From assembly GCF_001640025.1 (NCBI RefSeq), contig NC_031673.1, forward strand, positions 1,550,001 through 1,614,000: 64,000 bases of DNA. Direction: 5' to 3'. Shown piece after piece: positions 8,947 to 19,094 of the stretch. Each line of letters opens with the position of its first letter. Within the stretch, counting starts at the first letter, position 1. Position numbers and translations under genes: made by a program. The notes beneath the pieces are model-generated. The model ran no database searches. It saw only the letters and a list, made by a program, of their open reading frames with translations, and was not told the origin of the DNA. This stretch comes from Sugiyamaella lignohabitans. Its lineage: Eukaryota > Ascomycota > Dipodascomycetes > Dipodascales > Trichomonascaceae.

Positions 8947-9702
8947 TTACGTCGACGTCCCAGGAGCTCCGAGAGGTGGCCAACAGAGTCGAGGTCCTCA
9001 CTGAGTGAAAATAGTGGAATAAGGTATTATCTCGGGCTGAAACTTCTGCAAAGACACAGCACCTTCATTAACAGCAACAACAATTATAACTTGCAAGGGA
9101 GCTTTAGCGATGGTATCACATGTATAATCCCGAATCGCTAGCAAAAAGAGTCAGGAATCAAGAGAATTTCTCAGAATAGTCAAATCTCGGTTTAGTATTT
9201 AAGAATACAGTTGTTAACAGAATCTTCAGGAAGAACAACGAGAACGTAGAATTCAAATTGAAAGGAAATCAACAGCCAGTTCCGAACGTTCGTGTGACCT
9301 TGATTTTCTACAAACTGGAAAGAAATGATTTGTTTATTCTGAGATGAAATTCGCGTACAATATCCAGGATTTGACATTCCACTCCAACACATCATTGCAT
9401 GACAATGAACATGCAATAGAGAGTTTCTAAACCATGAAGTGTTGGTTCATACAAATTCAACTTTGAAATGAAATTGTCCAGACCAATACCCCAGACCCTC
9501 ACTCTCTACTGGCATTTAAGCAATTAGCAGGGACTGTCTCATACGGGCAGCTGAGATGCCAGAAATGTTACCATAAATATAAAATTAAAATAAATAAAAA
9601 AGGGTGGGTCTTTATTTCAAACAAATCCATTATCTTTTTAATCAATCAGAAGAAATTTCAGTGTCCTGGTTCCCGATCTTAGTTATAACACCGCCGGAGT
9701 AG
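8947..9702. other. Intergenic, convergent RPC53 / LRR gene
   Basis: Nothing recognisable apart from the GC-elements at either end. An AT-rich stretch with polyadenylation-like TAAATA motifs lies at 9575-9605. Confidence 0.5.
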
Positions 9703-9757
9703 CTCCCGCAAAGCAGGACTAACGGGGTCTGGGGCAGCGCCCCAGCCGCCGGAGGCA
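9703..9757 (+). repeat. GC-element copy 11
   Basis: Short-arm copy with a degenerate arm (CTCCCGCAAAGCAGGA), ending 43 bp from the stop codon of the LRR gene. Confidence 0.9.
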
Positions 9758-9800
9758 GACAGGAAAAAGGCGTAAGTCATTAAATTAGCGTTAAATATCG

Positions 9801-11648
9801 TCAAACCAGGTGAGTGGCAGACCACTTGTCGTAGCACCGGAAGGAGCACAGATCCCGTCGGAATGGGAGGTGGTCTTGGACACCTTTGAAGTTGGCCCAC
9901 CACTCGAGGACGTAGCCGATGCCGTGGACCATTCGGCGTTTACAAATACCACAGGTCACGCCGCTATCTCGGCTGTCGACTCCTTGTGATACGAGCTTTT
10001 TGATACCGGGGTCCAGGTCCCACAAATTGATTTCGCGCTCAGAGATTACATGGTGGGCGACCTGCACGAGACACAGCTCGCTCAGAGACTGTGTTTGGCG
10101 GGTGGCTTTTAATGCAAATGAAATGTGAGCTGTAGAAGTAGCAGTCAGAATTGGTGGATAGCTGCTGGTGCTGGCTGTGGTGGGGTCGGAGGAGGTATTA
10201 GCGGAGACGGTAGGTGGTCGTCTTGGAACGGTGGATGCTGGCGGTTGAAGAAACTGATTGGCGTTGAAGGTGAATATATCGAGATGGTCAAGTTCAAGCA
10301 GCTCAATTGGTAGATAAGTGAGGTTGTTTTGAGCGATGGAGAGGTTGACGAGCCGTTTGAGTCGGCCAATGGATGGAGGAAGTTGTGCGAGTTGGTTGGC
10401 TCGCAATGACAAAACTGTGATGTTGGAGATGTTAAACAGCGCACTGGGGAGTGTTTTGATATTATTTCCATTTAAGAATATATGGAAATCAGGATCACCA
10501 GAGGACGAGTCCGAGTTTAAGAGAACCAGGTTCTGAAGATCGCCAATTTCCACGGGTACTTCTGTTAGATCCATGTTACTAAGAACTATTTTAGAAGCCC
10601 CCTCGTCGATGGCGTTGGCGATGATTTCTTGGGCTTTGACGAAATGCCCGTCAGCTATGCTGGTGAAACTTCCTGCTCGAGTATATGATTTATGACGTTT
10701 AATGGGACTAGCCAGTGATGAGAATGGAGATGCCAATGTAGGTGAGGTAAAAGATGATTTTGACACGGGTGGCGTAGTAGGAGTTCCAGTTCCTCCGTTG
10801 AACGATGATGTGCCCACAAAAGTGACACAACTAGCAGAACGGGAATTCGACGTTCCCAAACGTCCACTGTCTACAGGTGGATATGCGGATCGTGATACCG
10901 AGCCAGAACCAGAACCAGCTGCTGCTGCTGCGGATGCCAATGAGTTTACAAACGTACGAGCAAACGGTCCAGATACAGAAGTTATTGAAGGACCATTAGC
11001 AGATGACGCAGTTAAACCAGATAAAGAAGTGAAAACAGATGAATCCGACGTATTACTATCGGGAGCATATACTGAGGGAGATGCGGGTCCAGGAGACGAG
11101 GCGAGATCGACACTAGCAACAGAACCGGATGTTGAACCGACACCGAAGAATCTCTTTTTCCTGGGTTGATATGGGATATCCTCGCTGGTCTGCATATCAT
11201 CAGCAGTTTTCTGAGTCAACTCGAAACTCGTATCAATATCGTCTTCATCAGTATCCAGACCAGGCGGCAGAGGAGGCGAGCTGCGAACCTCCCAAATCTC
11301 GGAAGCCGGGCCCTGGCCATCTGTGAATTCGTGAAATCTCTTATTCTGACCGTCTATTAACGATTCAGAAGTCGGGCAATCGCGTTTGCGTGTAAACGAT
11401 AACGACGGATCTAATGATAATGGCAATTCATGGACTCTCTGTCGCGACGACGATGTCTGGCTATGAGAATCCTTCACCCGGAAAGCAGAATCTGGTCCGC
11501 GGTCCCCCGAGCCTGAACCATTTTCTTTGCTTGAACCATTTCCAGTACTATTTTCAGTACCATTGCCAACACCCGAGCCAGCAACTTTGTCCAATTCAGC
11601 AGCTCCAATGCTGCCCTGGTGGTAAAAAGGTAGCAATTTCTGTGACAT
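9801..11648 (-). CDS. Leucine-rich repeat protein with C-terminal CxxC zinc-ribbon-like motif
   Basis: This 615-residue protein has three parts. Residues 1-330 are low-complexity Ser/Gly/Pro/Thr-rich, including a polyalanine run. About 345-470 are LRRs of the LxxLxLxxNxLxxLP type (NNIKTLPSALFNISNITVLS, then LRANQLAQLPPSIGRLKRLV, then IAQNNLTYLPIELLELDHLD). The C-terminus is a cysteine module: CGICKRR near 566, then LEWWANF, then LCSFRCYDKW. Other ascomycetes have LRR proteins that end in a similar CxxC...EWW...C..C module, of uncharacterised role, so I give no symbol. The Cys pairs could bind zinc. No signal peptide or membrane segment is seen. It is transcribed away from the divergent Ser-rich gene. 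Confidence 0.82.
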   Translation of the reverse strand: MSQKLLPFYHQGSIGAAELDKVAGSGVGNGTENSTGNGSSKENGSGSGDRGPDSAFRVKDSHSQTSSSRQRVHELPLSLDPSLSFTRKRDCPTSESLIDGQNKRFHEFTDGQGPASEIWEVRSSPPLPPGLDTDEDDIDTSFELTQKTADDMQTSEDIPYQPRKKRFFGVGSTSGSVASVDLASSPGPASPSVYAPDSNTSDSSVFTSLSGLTASSANGPSITSVSGPFARTFVNSLASAAAAAGSGSGSVSRSAYPPVDSGRLGTSNSRSASCVTFVGTSSFNGGTGTPTTPPVSKSSFTSPTLASPFSSLASPIKRHKSYTRAGSFTSIADGHFVKAQEIIANAIDEGASKIVLSNMDLTEVPVEIGDLQNLVLLNSDSSSGDPDFHIFLNGNNIKTLPSALFNISNITVLSLRANQLAQLPPSIGRLKRLVNLSIAQNNLTYLPIELLELDHLDIFTFNANQFLQPPASTVPRRPPTVSANTSSDPTTASTSSYPPILTATSTAHISFALKATRQTQSLSELCLVQVAHHVISEREINLWDLDPGIKKLVSQGVDSRDSGVTCGICKRRMVHGIGYVLEWWANFKGVQDHLPFRRDLCSFRCYDKWSATHLV

Positions 11649-12004
11649 TAAGAGCTTGTTCCCCTTCGGATCGCGTCAATCACGCGTTCGACTGGCCTGT
11701 TTAAAAGGCCTCTGACCTGGTACGGACTGACACTCGCGATACCACTGATCCACTGAGTCCAACTGACTAAAAAAAACTGAAATCCCGCGAGCCGAAAAAG
11801 AACTCCCCTCGCCAAAATAAACCACCTGGAACGTATCAAGCACACAAACTCCCATCAGTCCCCCGAACCTCGAATTAAACCCCCGTCCCGGTGCAGCAAG
11901 GATCCACGCGACGGACCAGCATCCCGACATGCATCTCGCGTGATGCCAACGGTCGCGCTGCATGCGGGGCCGGGGGGCCCTGGTAGGGGGGGGGGCTCGG
12001 GTCG

Positions 12005-12065
12005 TGCCTCCGGCGGCTGGGGCTCCGCCCCAGACCCCGCTGCTCCTCTCGCTTCGCTCGAGTCG
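12005..12065 (-). repeat. GC-element copy 12
   Basis: Complete long-arm copy. Its left flank GGGTCG also flanks copies 9 and 13 (as CGACCC), so the true element may extend a few bases beyond GGAGGCA. Confidence 0.92.
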
Positions 12066-12220
12066 GGCGTGGGGGTGCCGGCAGCGCGGGTTCTGAAGAG
12101 GGGTACGGGCGAGGAAAAAAACGTGCCGGCGGCCTTGTTCTCGGAGGGTGGTTATAACACATAAGCCCATGGGCCGACCACATTTAGACCACCCCACACC
12201 CCCCTCCCCCCCCTCTAGCC

Positions 12221-12282
12221 CGACTCGAGCGCAGCGAGAGGAGCAACCAGGGTCTGGGGCGGAGCCCCAGCCGCCGGAGGCA
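12221..12282 (+). repeat. GC-element copy 13
   Basis: Complete long-arm copy, inverted to copy 12 across a 155 bp spacer. It has the CAACCAGGGTCTGG core variant shared with copies 5 and 6. Confidence 0.92.
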
Positions 12283-12757
12283 CGACCCGAACCCCAGTAT
12301 CAGGGCAGCCGCACGGGCTATTAAGTGTTGCATGAGGGAGATGCAGGGCGTGATAGGACAAATATCAGAGTGAGAGTGATTGATTCGGTTCATCAGAGGA
12401 TGGCGAATGGAGAACGTGAACTGATTTTGACGCCGATTTAGCGATATCCAGGAGATCTAGCGACTCGACACAAGAACTGCACAGTTGCAAGTGCACTGAC
12501 CGACCTCACTATCGCTGCTGGTGGCGTATTTGCCAGGCTCGGCGGCAGTTGACACCTGATCTTGGTTTGCGACTGCTGTGTTTGGCAGCAGCCCGAGAGG
12601 TTTGTTTAGTGTGATTTTGTTTCAAAATCTGAAAAACAGTGAGAACTGATTTGATAACTGGATTTGGAAGTTCGTTTTAACTGGTCATTTCTTAGTGCGA
12701 ATCGAAAAGTGCCGTTGATTAGTTTGGCCAGTAACGGACTGAGTATCATCATTTGCA

Positions 12758-15532
12758 ATGGGCATTCCGCTGTATACCAGAAAGAGAGACGTTTCACCGT
12801 CTCCAGTGCCGAAAAAACGTCCTCGAGTCTACGATTCGCTGGCGGCTGGACCAGATGCTCATGGAGTCCATGTTTCATATGTGTCGCCAGAAGCGTCGAA
12901 TGAGGTGACCAGCAGCAGCGGTGCTGCTGCTGCTGCTCGTGATGCCTGGGTGTTTCACAGATATAATTTAGACCATCAGCAGACTGAACGACTCAGAAAT
13001 CGAGCAGTGGGTTCAGATGAAGGTTGGCTGGATCTGAGACGACGGCTCAGCCAGCAAATGCATAGACTTCACGAGTCAAACAGCCATGATGGTAACGAGT
13101 CCGAGCTGACAAGTTGGGATTCTAGCCGTCGTAATGGTACTGGTTTTGACAGTGACGGTGAAGGAGATGCTGAAGGTGACACTGAAGGTAATACTGAAAG
13201 TGATTCTACTATTAATTTTGGTATTGGTAGTGGTAATATTGAAACTGATGCTGGTGCTGGTTCTGATAATGGTACTGGTAACAGTGGTGGTAACATTGCT
13301 AGTACTAGGGATTCAGATCGTTTGGCTGATAATGGACAGCTTCGTTTGTCACGATTATTTTCACGGGCATCAAGTACAACGTCGTTGCTGCCTCAACGGT
13401 ACTCATCAAATCGACTGTCGTCAGCAGCAAGTGGAGTTCAGAGGACACAGTCATCATCGTCAACAGCCGAGGCTGCGGGTGACAATAATTCAAACTCACT
13501 TCGAGGGTTTTCTTGGAGTCTGGGTCTAGATCCTCCCAACCCGTCTTTTGTAGAATCAGGAACAGAATTACGTCGCACCAGATCTATTCATCGGGGCGAC
13601 AGACGTTCTCGTATGCCGTTTCTGACTAGGAGTATCAGTCCTCGTTCTATAGCACCACCAGAAATTGAACGTTCTAATCGCACTTTACGTGAGTTACGAG
13701 ATATATGGACGGCAAGCTCTTGGGATAGTAGTCCTTCGAACGCTGGTAACATTGATTCTAATCGTCCAGGTACAGATACTAATGGTGCTACAGAAGGTGC
13801 TGCTGAGGGGATTTCTACTGGTACAAGCAATAATTCACAACTTAGTTTCTACTCTGCGGGTCAGACAGTGACAAATCCTCCTTCAAATCCATATAACAGT
13901 CTGTCGGTACACAGAGATTATCTTCGCAACACAGATGACTCGGGTTCTGCCAGTAATGTCCACAGCAGCAGTAGCTCCAATATCAATTCTACAAGTAATG
14001 CTAGCAGTAGCTATACCAATGGGGGAAATAACAATGGCAACACCAGTGTTAATTCCAGTGGAAGGACGCATGGAGTGACTCTTAGTGATGAAAGTAGAAC
14101 TGGCGATAATGGTAATGATAATGGTAGTGTTCGAATCACTGATATTCCATGGTCAGACCGATTATCCGCTACAAGAGGACTATTGCACTTTTTAGAATCG
14201 TCACGACAAGGGACCAGTTCGGTGTCTGGTGTAAATGAGTCTTACAGAGCACGTCCACCACCACCGCCACCTCCATCACTGCCATTTCGAAGTACCAACA
14301 ACCATCGAACCCCGTCTATCAGACGACCTTCAGCATTACGGCATAGTTTGACCGATTTCGGCATCACCAATAGCAACAGCAACGACCCTGACTCATCGAC
14401 ACGAGCTATTGACCAAACATCAACATCAACAACATCTACTACATCTATTCCATCATCTACTACATCATCTACAACAGCAACATCTACTCCGTCATCTTTA
14501 CTTCCCATATCAACAGCTTCATCTACATCGACATCGATGCTGGGGTACCAACGTGGAGCTGCAAATTCACCACCTCGATCGTCGACTGGCGGATTGTCGC
14601 TTTCACATCGGCCATATATCATCACTGCCAGTACAGGTACTAACGAAGACAATGCTCCTATCGTTCAGTTTCGACGACAGCGGCCGCAAGTCCATTTCAC
14701 TAATCCTGTAGCCAACACGGATGGGTACTCGCCGAACCGAGGCAGTGGCAGTTCATCAAGACCACGACGAACACCAAGCCCTGCTCCGAACCCATTACGA
14801 GAGTCCAGTATCGACAGCAGATTAATTGCCAACCTGCCACCGGTGCTGCCACCTCGATCAGAAATCGCAGCACCTGGTGTCAACTCGCCCACCATCACGA
14901 CCTCTGCTGCCAGTCTAATATCAGCAACTGCCCGAGAAGGCTCAAACAGACGGCGTCTGAGCACGTTATTGCACAATTTGGCCCGCGTGACCCATCATTC
15001 CACTGCCTCTGGCTCTTCTGCTGCTAATTCTGCTACTTCAACTGGTGCAAATACGAGGCGTATTGCTGCCGGTGCTAATGATGAAGATGACGGGACTGGC
15101 ACGATTCAGTTTGACCATGACGACACCAACACCAACAGCAGTACTTACAACAATCGTAGTAATCACGACAACGGTTCAATAGCGAGCAGAACTGACGACA
15201 GTAGCATTTCTGGCGACTTGGACGGAGGAACCGACTTTGACCGCGATGGCAATCCCGATCGTACCGACTCGTTCACCGAAGACATGGAAAGACTTCTGTC
15301 CGCTCAACGAGGACTACGGTCCCGATACTCGCTCCTTCCCGGCTCAAGTCTTCCCACAGGCCCATTCTCATTCCGCAACCTGCCACTATCAGACTGGGCT
15401 CGACCAGACTCGATCCCCCAACGGCCGCTCGTGTCCATCGACCGGCGAATCACTCCCTCAACCACTGCACTCCTCCCCGAAGATGACGAAGACAACACAA
15501 ACTCGTCCACCAACCACCAGCCACGACGCTGA
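12758..15532 (+). CDS. Ser/Asn/Thr-rich low-complexity protein of unknown function
   Basis: This is a 924-residue open frame with no domain I recognise. Residues 1-110 are the most protein-like part, with a basic KKRPR motif (possible nuclear signal) and RDAWVFHRYNLDHQQTERLR. The rest is dominated by Ser, Asn, Thr and Gly tracts, acidic DGEGDAEGDTEGNTES (near 128-146), a PPPPPPP run (near 503-510) and Thr/Ser runs near 560-590. Many tracts come from CAG/CTG, AAT and ACA/TCA triplet expansions. The frame stays open for 2.8 kb and has an upstream ATG in good context, so it is very likely expressed. A nuclear or regulatory role is only suggested by composition. Confidence 0.75.
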   Translation: MGIPLYTRKRDVSPSPVPKKRPRVYDSLAAGPDAHGVHVSYVSPEASNEVTSSSGAAAAARDAWVFHRYNLDHQQTERLRNRAVGSDEGWLDLRRRLSQQMHRLHESNSHDGNESELTSWDSSRRNGTGFDSDGEGDAEGDTEGNTESDSTINFGIGSGNIETDAGAGSDNGTGNSGGNIASTRDSDRLADNGQLRLSRLFSRASSTTSLLPQRYSSNRLSSAASGVQRTQSSSSTAEAAGDNNSNSLRGFSWSLGLDPPNPSFVESGTELRRTRSIHRGDRRSRMPFLTRSISPRSIAPPEIERSNRTLRELRDIWTASSWDSSPSNAGNIDSNRPGTDTNGATEGAAEGISTGTSNNSQLSFYSAGQTVTNPPSNPYNSLSVHRDYLRNTDDSGSASNVHSSSSSNINSTSNASSSYTNGGNNNGNTSVNSSGRTHGVTLSDESRTGDNGNDNGSVRITDIPWSDRLSATRGLLHFLESSRQGTSSVSGVNESYRARPPPPPPPSLPFRSTNNHRTPSIRRPSALRHSLTDFGITNSNSNDPDSSTRAIDQTSTSTTSTTSIPSSTTSSTTATSTPSSLLPISTASSTSTSMLGYQRGAANSPPRSSTGGLSLSHRPYIITASTGTNEDNAPIVQFRRQRPQVHFTNPVANTDGYSPNRGSGSSSRPRRTPSPAPNPLRESSIDSRLIANLPPVLPPRSEIAAPGVNSPTITTSAASLISATAREGSNRRRLSTLLHNLARVTHHSTASGSSAANSATSTGANTRRIAAGANDEDDGTGTIQFDHDDTNTNSSTYNNRSNHDNGSIASRTDDSSISGDLDGGTDFDRDGNPDRTDSFTEDMERLLSAQRGLRSRYSLLPGSSLPTGPFSFRNLPLSDWARPDSIPQRPLVSIDRRITPSTTALLPEDDEDNTNSSTNHQPRR

Positions 15533-15590
15533 AAACTCCCCAATCCCTTTATTTATTTACCATTCACTCCCTATTACACAGGTCCCCGCG

Positions 15591-15651
15591 TGCCTCCGGC
15601 GGCTGGGGCTCCGCCCCAGACCCCGCTGCTCCTCTCGCTGCGCTCGAGTCG
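15591..15651 (-). repeat. GC-element copy 14
   Basis: Complete long-arm copy, 58 bp after the stop codon of the Ser-rich gene. Confidence 0.92.
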
Positions 15652-15674
15652 GTTCCGTCCACGGTCCCAGCCAA

Positions 15675-15728
15675 CTCCTGCTTCGCAGGAGCAGCGGGGT
15701 CTGGGGCAGAGCCCCAGCCGCCGGAGGC
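15675..15728 (+). repeat. GC-element copy 15
   Basis: Short-arm copy, inverted to copy 14 with a 23 bp spacer. Together they fill most of the 337 bp between the Ser-rich gene and SLC1, so SLC1's upstream region contains a potential cruciform about 140 bp from its start. Confidence 0.9.
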
Positions 15729-15869
15729 CGAACCCGTCACCCCTGAAATGCCCCCAACAAGTGGTGTGGGTTAGGGTGGTGAAGTTGCAGAAAACGAGAG
15801 AGATCAGGCCAGTGGGTAGAGATTCGGTGGAATATTTTCAGATCATTCGGGAGAAAAAGAGATTCAAAG

Positions 15870-16709
15870 ATGGTTGAGGCGGCAGCTGTTTTGAAGCATG
15901 GGTCGCGGGGCGTAGCGGCCGCCCTGGTGCTGGGGTTTTTTGGCGTGATTAAACCGTTACAGTTCTACTCGCGAGTGCTGGTATACCTGCTGCTTATCGC
16001 TGGATGTGGAATTTATGGAGCTTTGGCGTCTATTGTTTTGACATTGGCTGGTAAACAAGGACTTTCCCAATGGACTACTGCTCGTGTGTTTTATACTTTG
16101 GCCAGATATATTCTGGGAATTAAAGTAGTCATCTCGAACCCTGAGGCGCTTAAGACACGTCCGGCCGTGTTTGTTTCGAACCACCAGTCGGAACTCGATA
16201 TCCTGATTCTGGGGGCTACATTTCCTCAGTACTGTAGTGTCACTGCCAAGAAGGCCCTGAAATACTATCCTTTCCTTGGCTGGTTCATGACTCTCAGTGG
16301 ATCGGTGTTTATTGACCGTAAAAACAGATCCGACGCACTCAAGGCGTTCGACTCGGCCGTCAAAAAAGTCAATCGTGACAAACAGAGCGTTTTCATGTTC
16401 CCTGAGGGAACCCGTTCTTACTACCAGGAACCCGGTCTGTTGCCTCTTAAGAAAGGTGCGTTCCACTTTGCTGTACAGGGCCAAGTGCCTGTTGTGCCGT
16501 TTGTTGCATCCAACTACTCCAAGTTCTTCTCGTTCCAAAAACGCATTTTCGAGAAGGGTACCATCGAAATCAAGGTTCTCGATCCTATTGAGACTAAGGG
16601 CATGACTGCTGCCGACGTTAATAGTTTGTACGAAAAGGTCCAGACCAGCATGAAGGAGACTGTTGACGAACTTGGCTACGGCTCGCTGTATAATGACAAG
16701 CTGAAATAG
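15870..16709 (+). CDS. SLC1: 1-acyl-sn-glycerol-3-phosphate acyltransferase
   Basis: This 279-residue enzyme of the PlsC/Slc1 family acylates lysophosphatidic acid to phosphatidic acid at the ER and lipid droplets. The acyltransferase boxes are intact: NHQSELD (104-110, the catalytic HX4D), the GSVFIDR block (144-150), FPEGTRS (177-183) and VPVVPFV (206-212). Two hydrophobic N-terminal segments (about 15-27 and 35-60) anchor it in the membrane. Length and order match the S. cerevisiae enzyme (about 300). The start at 15870 gives a complete N-terminus. Conserved leucines in DILILG are encoded by CTG, supporting the standard code. Confidence 0.95.
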   Translation: MVEAAAVLKHGSRGVAAALVLGFFGVIKPLQFYSRVLVYLLLIAGCGIYGALASIVLTLAGKQGLSQWTTARVFYTLARYILGIKVVISNPEALKTRPAVFVSNHQSELDILILGATFPQYCSVTAKKALKYYPFLGWFMTLSGSVFIDRKNRSDALKAFDSAVKKVNRDKQSVFMFPEGTRSYYQEPGLLPLKKGAFHFAVQGQVPVVPFVASNYSKFFSFQKRIFEKGTIEIKVLDPIETKGMTAADVNSLYEKVQTSMKETVDELGYGSLYNDKLK

Positions 16710-16741
16710 ACTTTGAATAGTGTTTGTAATGTGGCTGTATT

Positions 16742-17030
16742 TGCCTCCGGCGGCTGGGGCGCTGCCCCAGACCCCGGTGTGCTCGCTTCGCGAGCCCGTT
16801 CTAGGGGTCCCTGTCTTTCTTGTGTGGTCAAGTCCCGCCAGTGACATGTGATTTCGTCGCGAGAAGGACATCTGGCGTAAGGTATCCGCCTCCGGCGGCT
16901 GGGGCGCTGCCCCAGACCCCGTTGTGCTCGCTTCACGAGCGCACCTCGCGACGGACTTGTATTTCTTGTGAGGTCAGATCCAGCGAGTCGAGTCTCATGT
17001 GGTTTCGTCTGGTAGATTCTGTTCAGTGAC
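16742..17030. repeat. Tandem 146 bp duplication carrying GC-element copies 16 and 17
   Basis: Two GC-elements of a third arm type (GCTCGCTTCGCGAGC) lie in minus orientation at 16742-16795 and 16888-16940, exactly 146 bp apart. The downstream flanks are also related (TTTCTTGTG(T/A)GGTCA and ATGTG(A/G)TTTCGTC in each), so a larger unit was duplicated, not just the element. It begins 32 bp after the SLC1 stop. Confidence 0.85.
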
Positions 17031-17363
17031 TCGATTCCTGAGAATGGTAGTACCAGTAATACCTTCTATAAAATACATACAAATATGTAAACATTCTAGG
17101 TGCAATAGAGGCCAATAGTGACCAGTCTTGATAATCTCTGGCACAATTGACAAAGTCTATTAGTGTATTATTCAAGTGTCGAGACACCATATATCACAAC
17201 CACCAGCTCTAGTCAACAAGACAACATCTGGCTCGTTCAATTTGCTTGCTATTAACCCAAAGTTCGGCAAAAACTCTCTGTATCTACCAACCATTCAGAC
17301 CCAGTGATGAGAGAAGCCTTAAGAGAAGCCAATTCCCCAAGTATTCCCACAAATACCGTCTCA
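17031..17363. other. Intergenic, convergent SLC1 / NRK1
   Basis: Nothing recognisable; AT-rich with a few ATACATACAAATATG-like 3'-processing stretches. Confidence 0.4.
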
Positions 17364-18251
17364 CTACGAATCGGATAACGAGTCTGAGGTCAGTGACTCT
17401 CGAAGAACGTTGATGGCCCATGTCAGGATATCTGGCATAGCTGTAACATCCTGTCCTGGCATGTGTAAATCAAGGTCTACGGCATCGGTAGACAGTGAAT
17501 CTGATTCGACGTCATCATTCGCAAACAAGTGTTTGTGATACTGCACATAACTGGGCCATACAATGTCTTCAAAATAGCCGGGTGGATCCTGCCAGAATCC
17601 ATCTATAGTTACGTATCCTGCCCGAGCTTCTCTTCGTTTTTTCAGCTCCTCATACGAGGCTCGAAGGAAAAACCGAACATCAAATTTGCGTGCTACTGGA
17701 CTGTTGTCATGGTAAAGCATGATGCCGTCTACAAACACAAATCGATACTTGTCAGTGAGCTTACTGGCTATTACTAGCTCTCGAGCTTTCTCTAATTGCT
17801 CTTTGCTCACATGGTCCGGACCAATCTTGTTTTTCTCTTCTTTGGATATGTATTTACCGGGAGTTTCGCCTGTCTGGTGAATATCGTCTAATACCTCTGC
17901 CATGAGATTCAGGTCAAATGCCTCGGGACAGTCCCAATTGGCAACCCCTTTTTCATTAACAGGAATTTCTTGGTCTGCCACATAGAAATCATCTTGGTAC
18001 ACTAGTATCGATCCTGGAAATAGATTTCTTAATAATCTTGCCAGCGTCTGGACTTGGTTAATATCTATCTACCTGCTTCCGACCATAGCGATTTTGCCTT
18101 TTCTATGACGTTTTTTGAGATAGGTCCCCCAGACTATGGCACGATCCTTGATCAGACTGTTCATTAGGGACAGCAAGGGACAGCAAATACTTACACTCTT
18201 GCCAGAACTCGATGGTCCGCTGAGTGAAACAATCTTAATTGGTTTCGTCAT
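17364..18251 (-). CDS. NRK1: Nicotinamide riboside kinase, spliced
   Basis: The enzyme phosphorylates nicotinamide riboside to NMN in the NAD+ salvage pathway. The coding sequence joins exon 1 (18251-18195, 19 codons) to exon 2 (18047-17364), about 246 residues against 240 in S. cerevisiae. Splicing rebuilds the P-loop GPSSSGKST followed by LARLLRNLFPGSILVYQDDFY, which reads through smoothly into the family pattern. QDDFY, ANWDCPEAFD and the FVDGIML Walker-B-like strand, then KKRREARAGYVT and FWQDPPGYFEDIVWP, are all typical of the NRK1 kinase fold. Without the splice neither open frame contains a complete P-loop kinase. Confidence 0.92.
18048..18194 (-). other. Intron of NRK1
   Basis: It is 147 nt, starts GTAAGTATT and ends ATTAACCAAGTCCAG. 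The branch site is a TTAAC variant. It interrupts the P-loop coding sequence between GKS and T. Confidence 0.85.
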
Positions 18252-19094
18252 GGAATCTCGCCAAACTGTGTCCCCCTGTCTGATATGTAATGGGTAGGGG
18301 TCAAGATTAATGTTTAATGTTCGATAATAAATCTGTATAAAACCGTTGGCGCCGTTGCCTTGATAGTGGTTGCCAGAGGAACCGATAATGCAACATCTCC
18401 CCTTATCCAATACTCACTGAACTCATGAAGCACACACATATAGCAGTAGCTCTGGTTTTACATTCACCCAATTCTTTATCCCCTCAAATCACACCATTTT
18501 TCTTTTGACAGTATTGTAACTATGAGCAGCTCCAAATATGGAAAATCATAAATTATAAATATTTGTTCACAGTCTAACCCAGCAATAAACAATCAGGAAT
18601 CACGCTCTTGATATTCAATGCATATAAAGGACATCAGTATGTGTAAAAGAGAGTCAACTTGATTATGTCGTGATAATTACTGTTTAGAATCTCATCACAC
18701 CGGATCGACTATGTAGTTGACTCGACATGGGCTTACCCAACTATGTAGTTGACTCGATATGGGCTTACTCGACTAATATCTGATTGTGCAGAGGATTTGG
18801 CATGGATGTAGTTGACTCGACATGGGCTTACCAGGTTCATAGCTGACCTGTCTCTATTATTCATAGTAGAGAAGAGTAGTGCCGGTCGTTTTTCAAATGC
18901 CAGAAATATTCTTGATATTTCAATGGCTAGTGATGTCCAATATGTTGAAAGCTAGAATAGCCAACCTGAAAAGTCTGCCATTTAGGTAGATATGAGAGTA
19001 AACCTTCTGGTGAAATGATGGGATGAGACTCGAAATTGTCTGAATTGTGTATGACTTATGTATAGCATCGTATCATTACTAACGACTAATTTTA
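18252..19094. other. Gene-free region upstream of NRK1
   Basis: No gene is visible apart from the family 2 repeat listed separately. Together with the relic block that follows, it separates NRK1 from RAT1 by about 2.3 kb. Confidence 0.5.
18711..18840. repeat. Dispersed family 2 repeat
   Basis: Three irregular repeats of TGTAGTTGACTCGACATGGG..CTTAC, the last preceded by TTGTGCAGAGGATTTGGCATGG, so it is the same unit as at 3341-3484 with loss of the first half in two copies. Confidence 0.8.

Larger units (their letters stand above)
11649..12757. other. Divergent promoter region with two GC-elements
   Basis: The shared 5' region between the LRR gene and the Ser-rich gene is about 1.1 kb. It holds GC-elements at 12005 and 12221 and C/G-rich runs (11989-11996, 12190-12212). 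No further gene is supportable. Confidence 0.5.

Noticed and set aside
10702..11169. 155-codon frame opposite the LRR gene
   Set aside because: Shadow of the low-complexity Ser/Gly region of the LRR protein.
13134..13529. 131-codon Val/Leu-rich frame inside the Ser-rich gene
   Set aside because: Out-of-frame reading of GGT/ACT triplet tracts; the 924-codon frame is far longer.
15957..16871. 304-codon frame opposite SLC1
   Set aside because: Antisense shadow of SLC1 that continues into a GC-element; no recognisable protein character.
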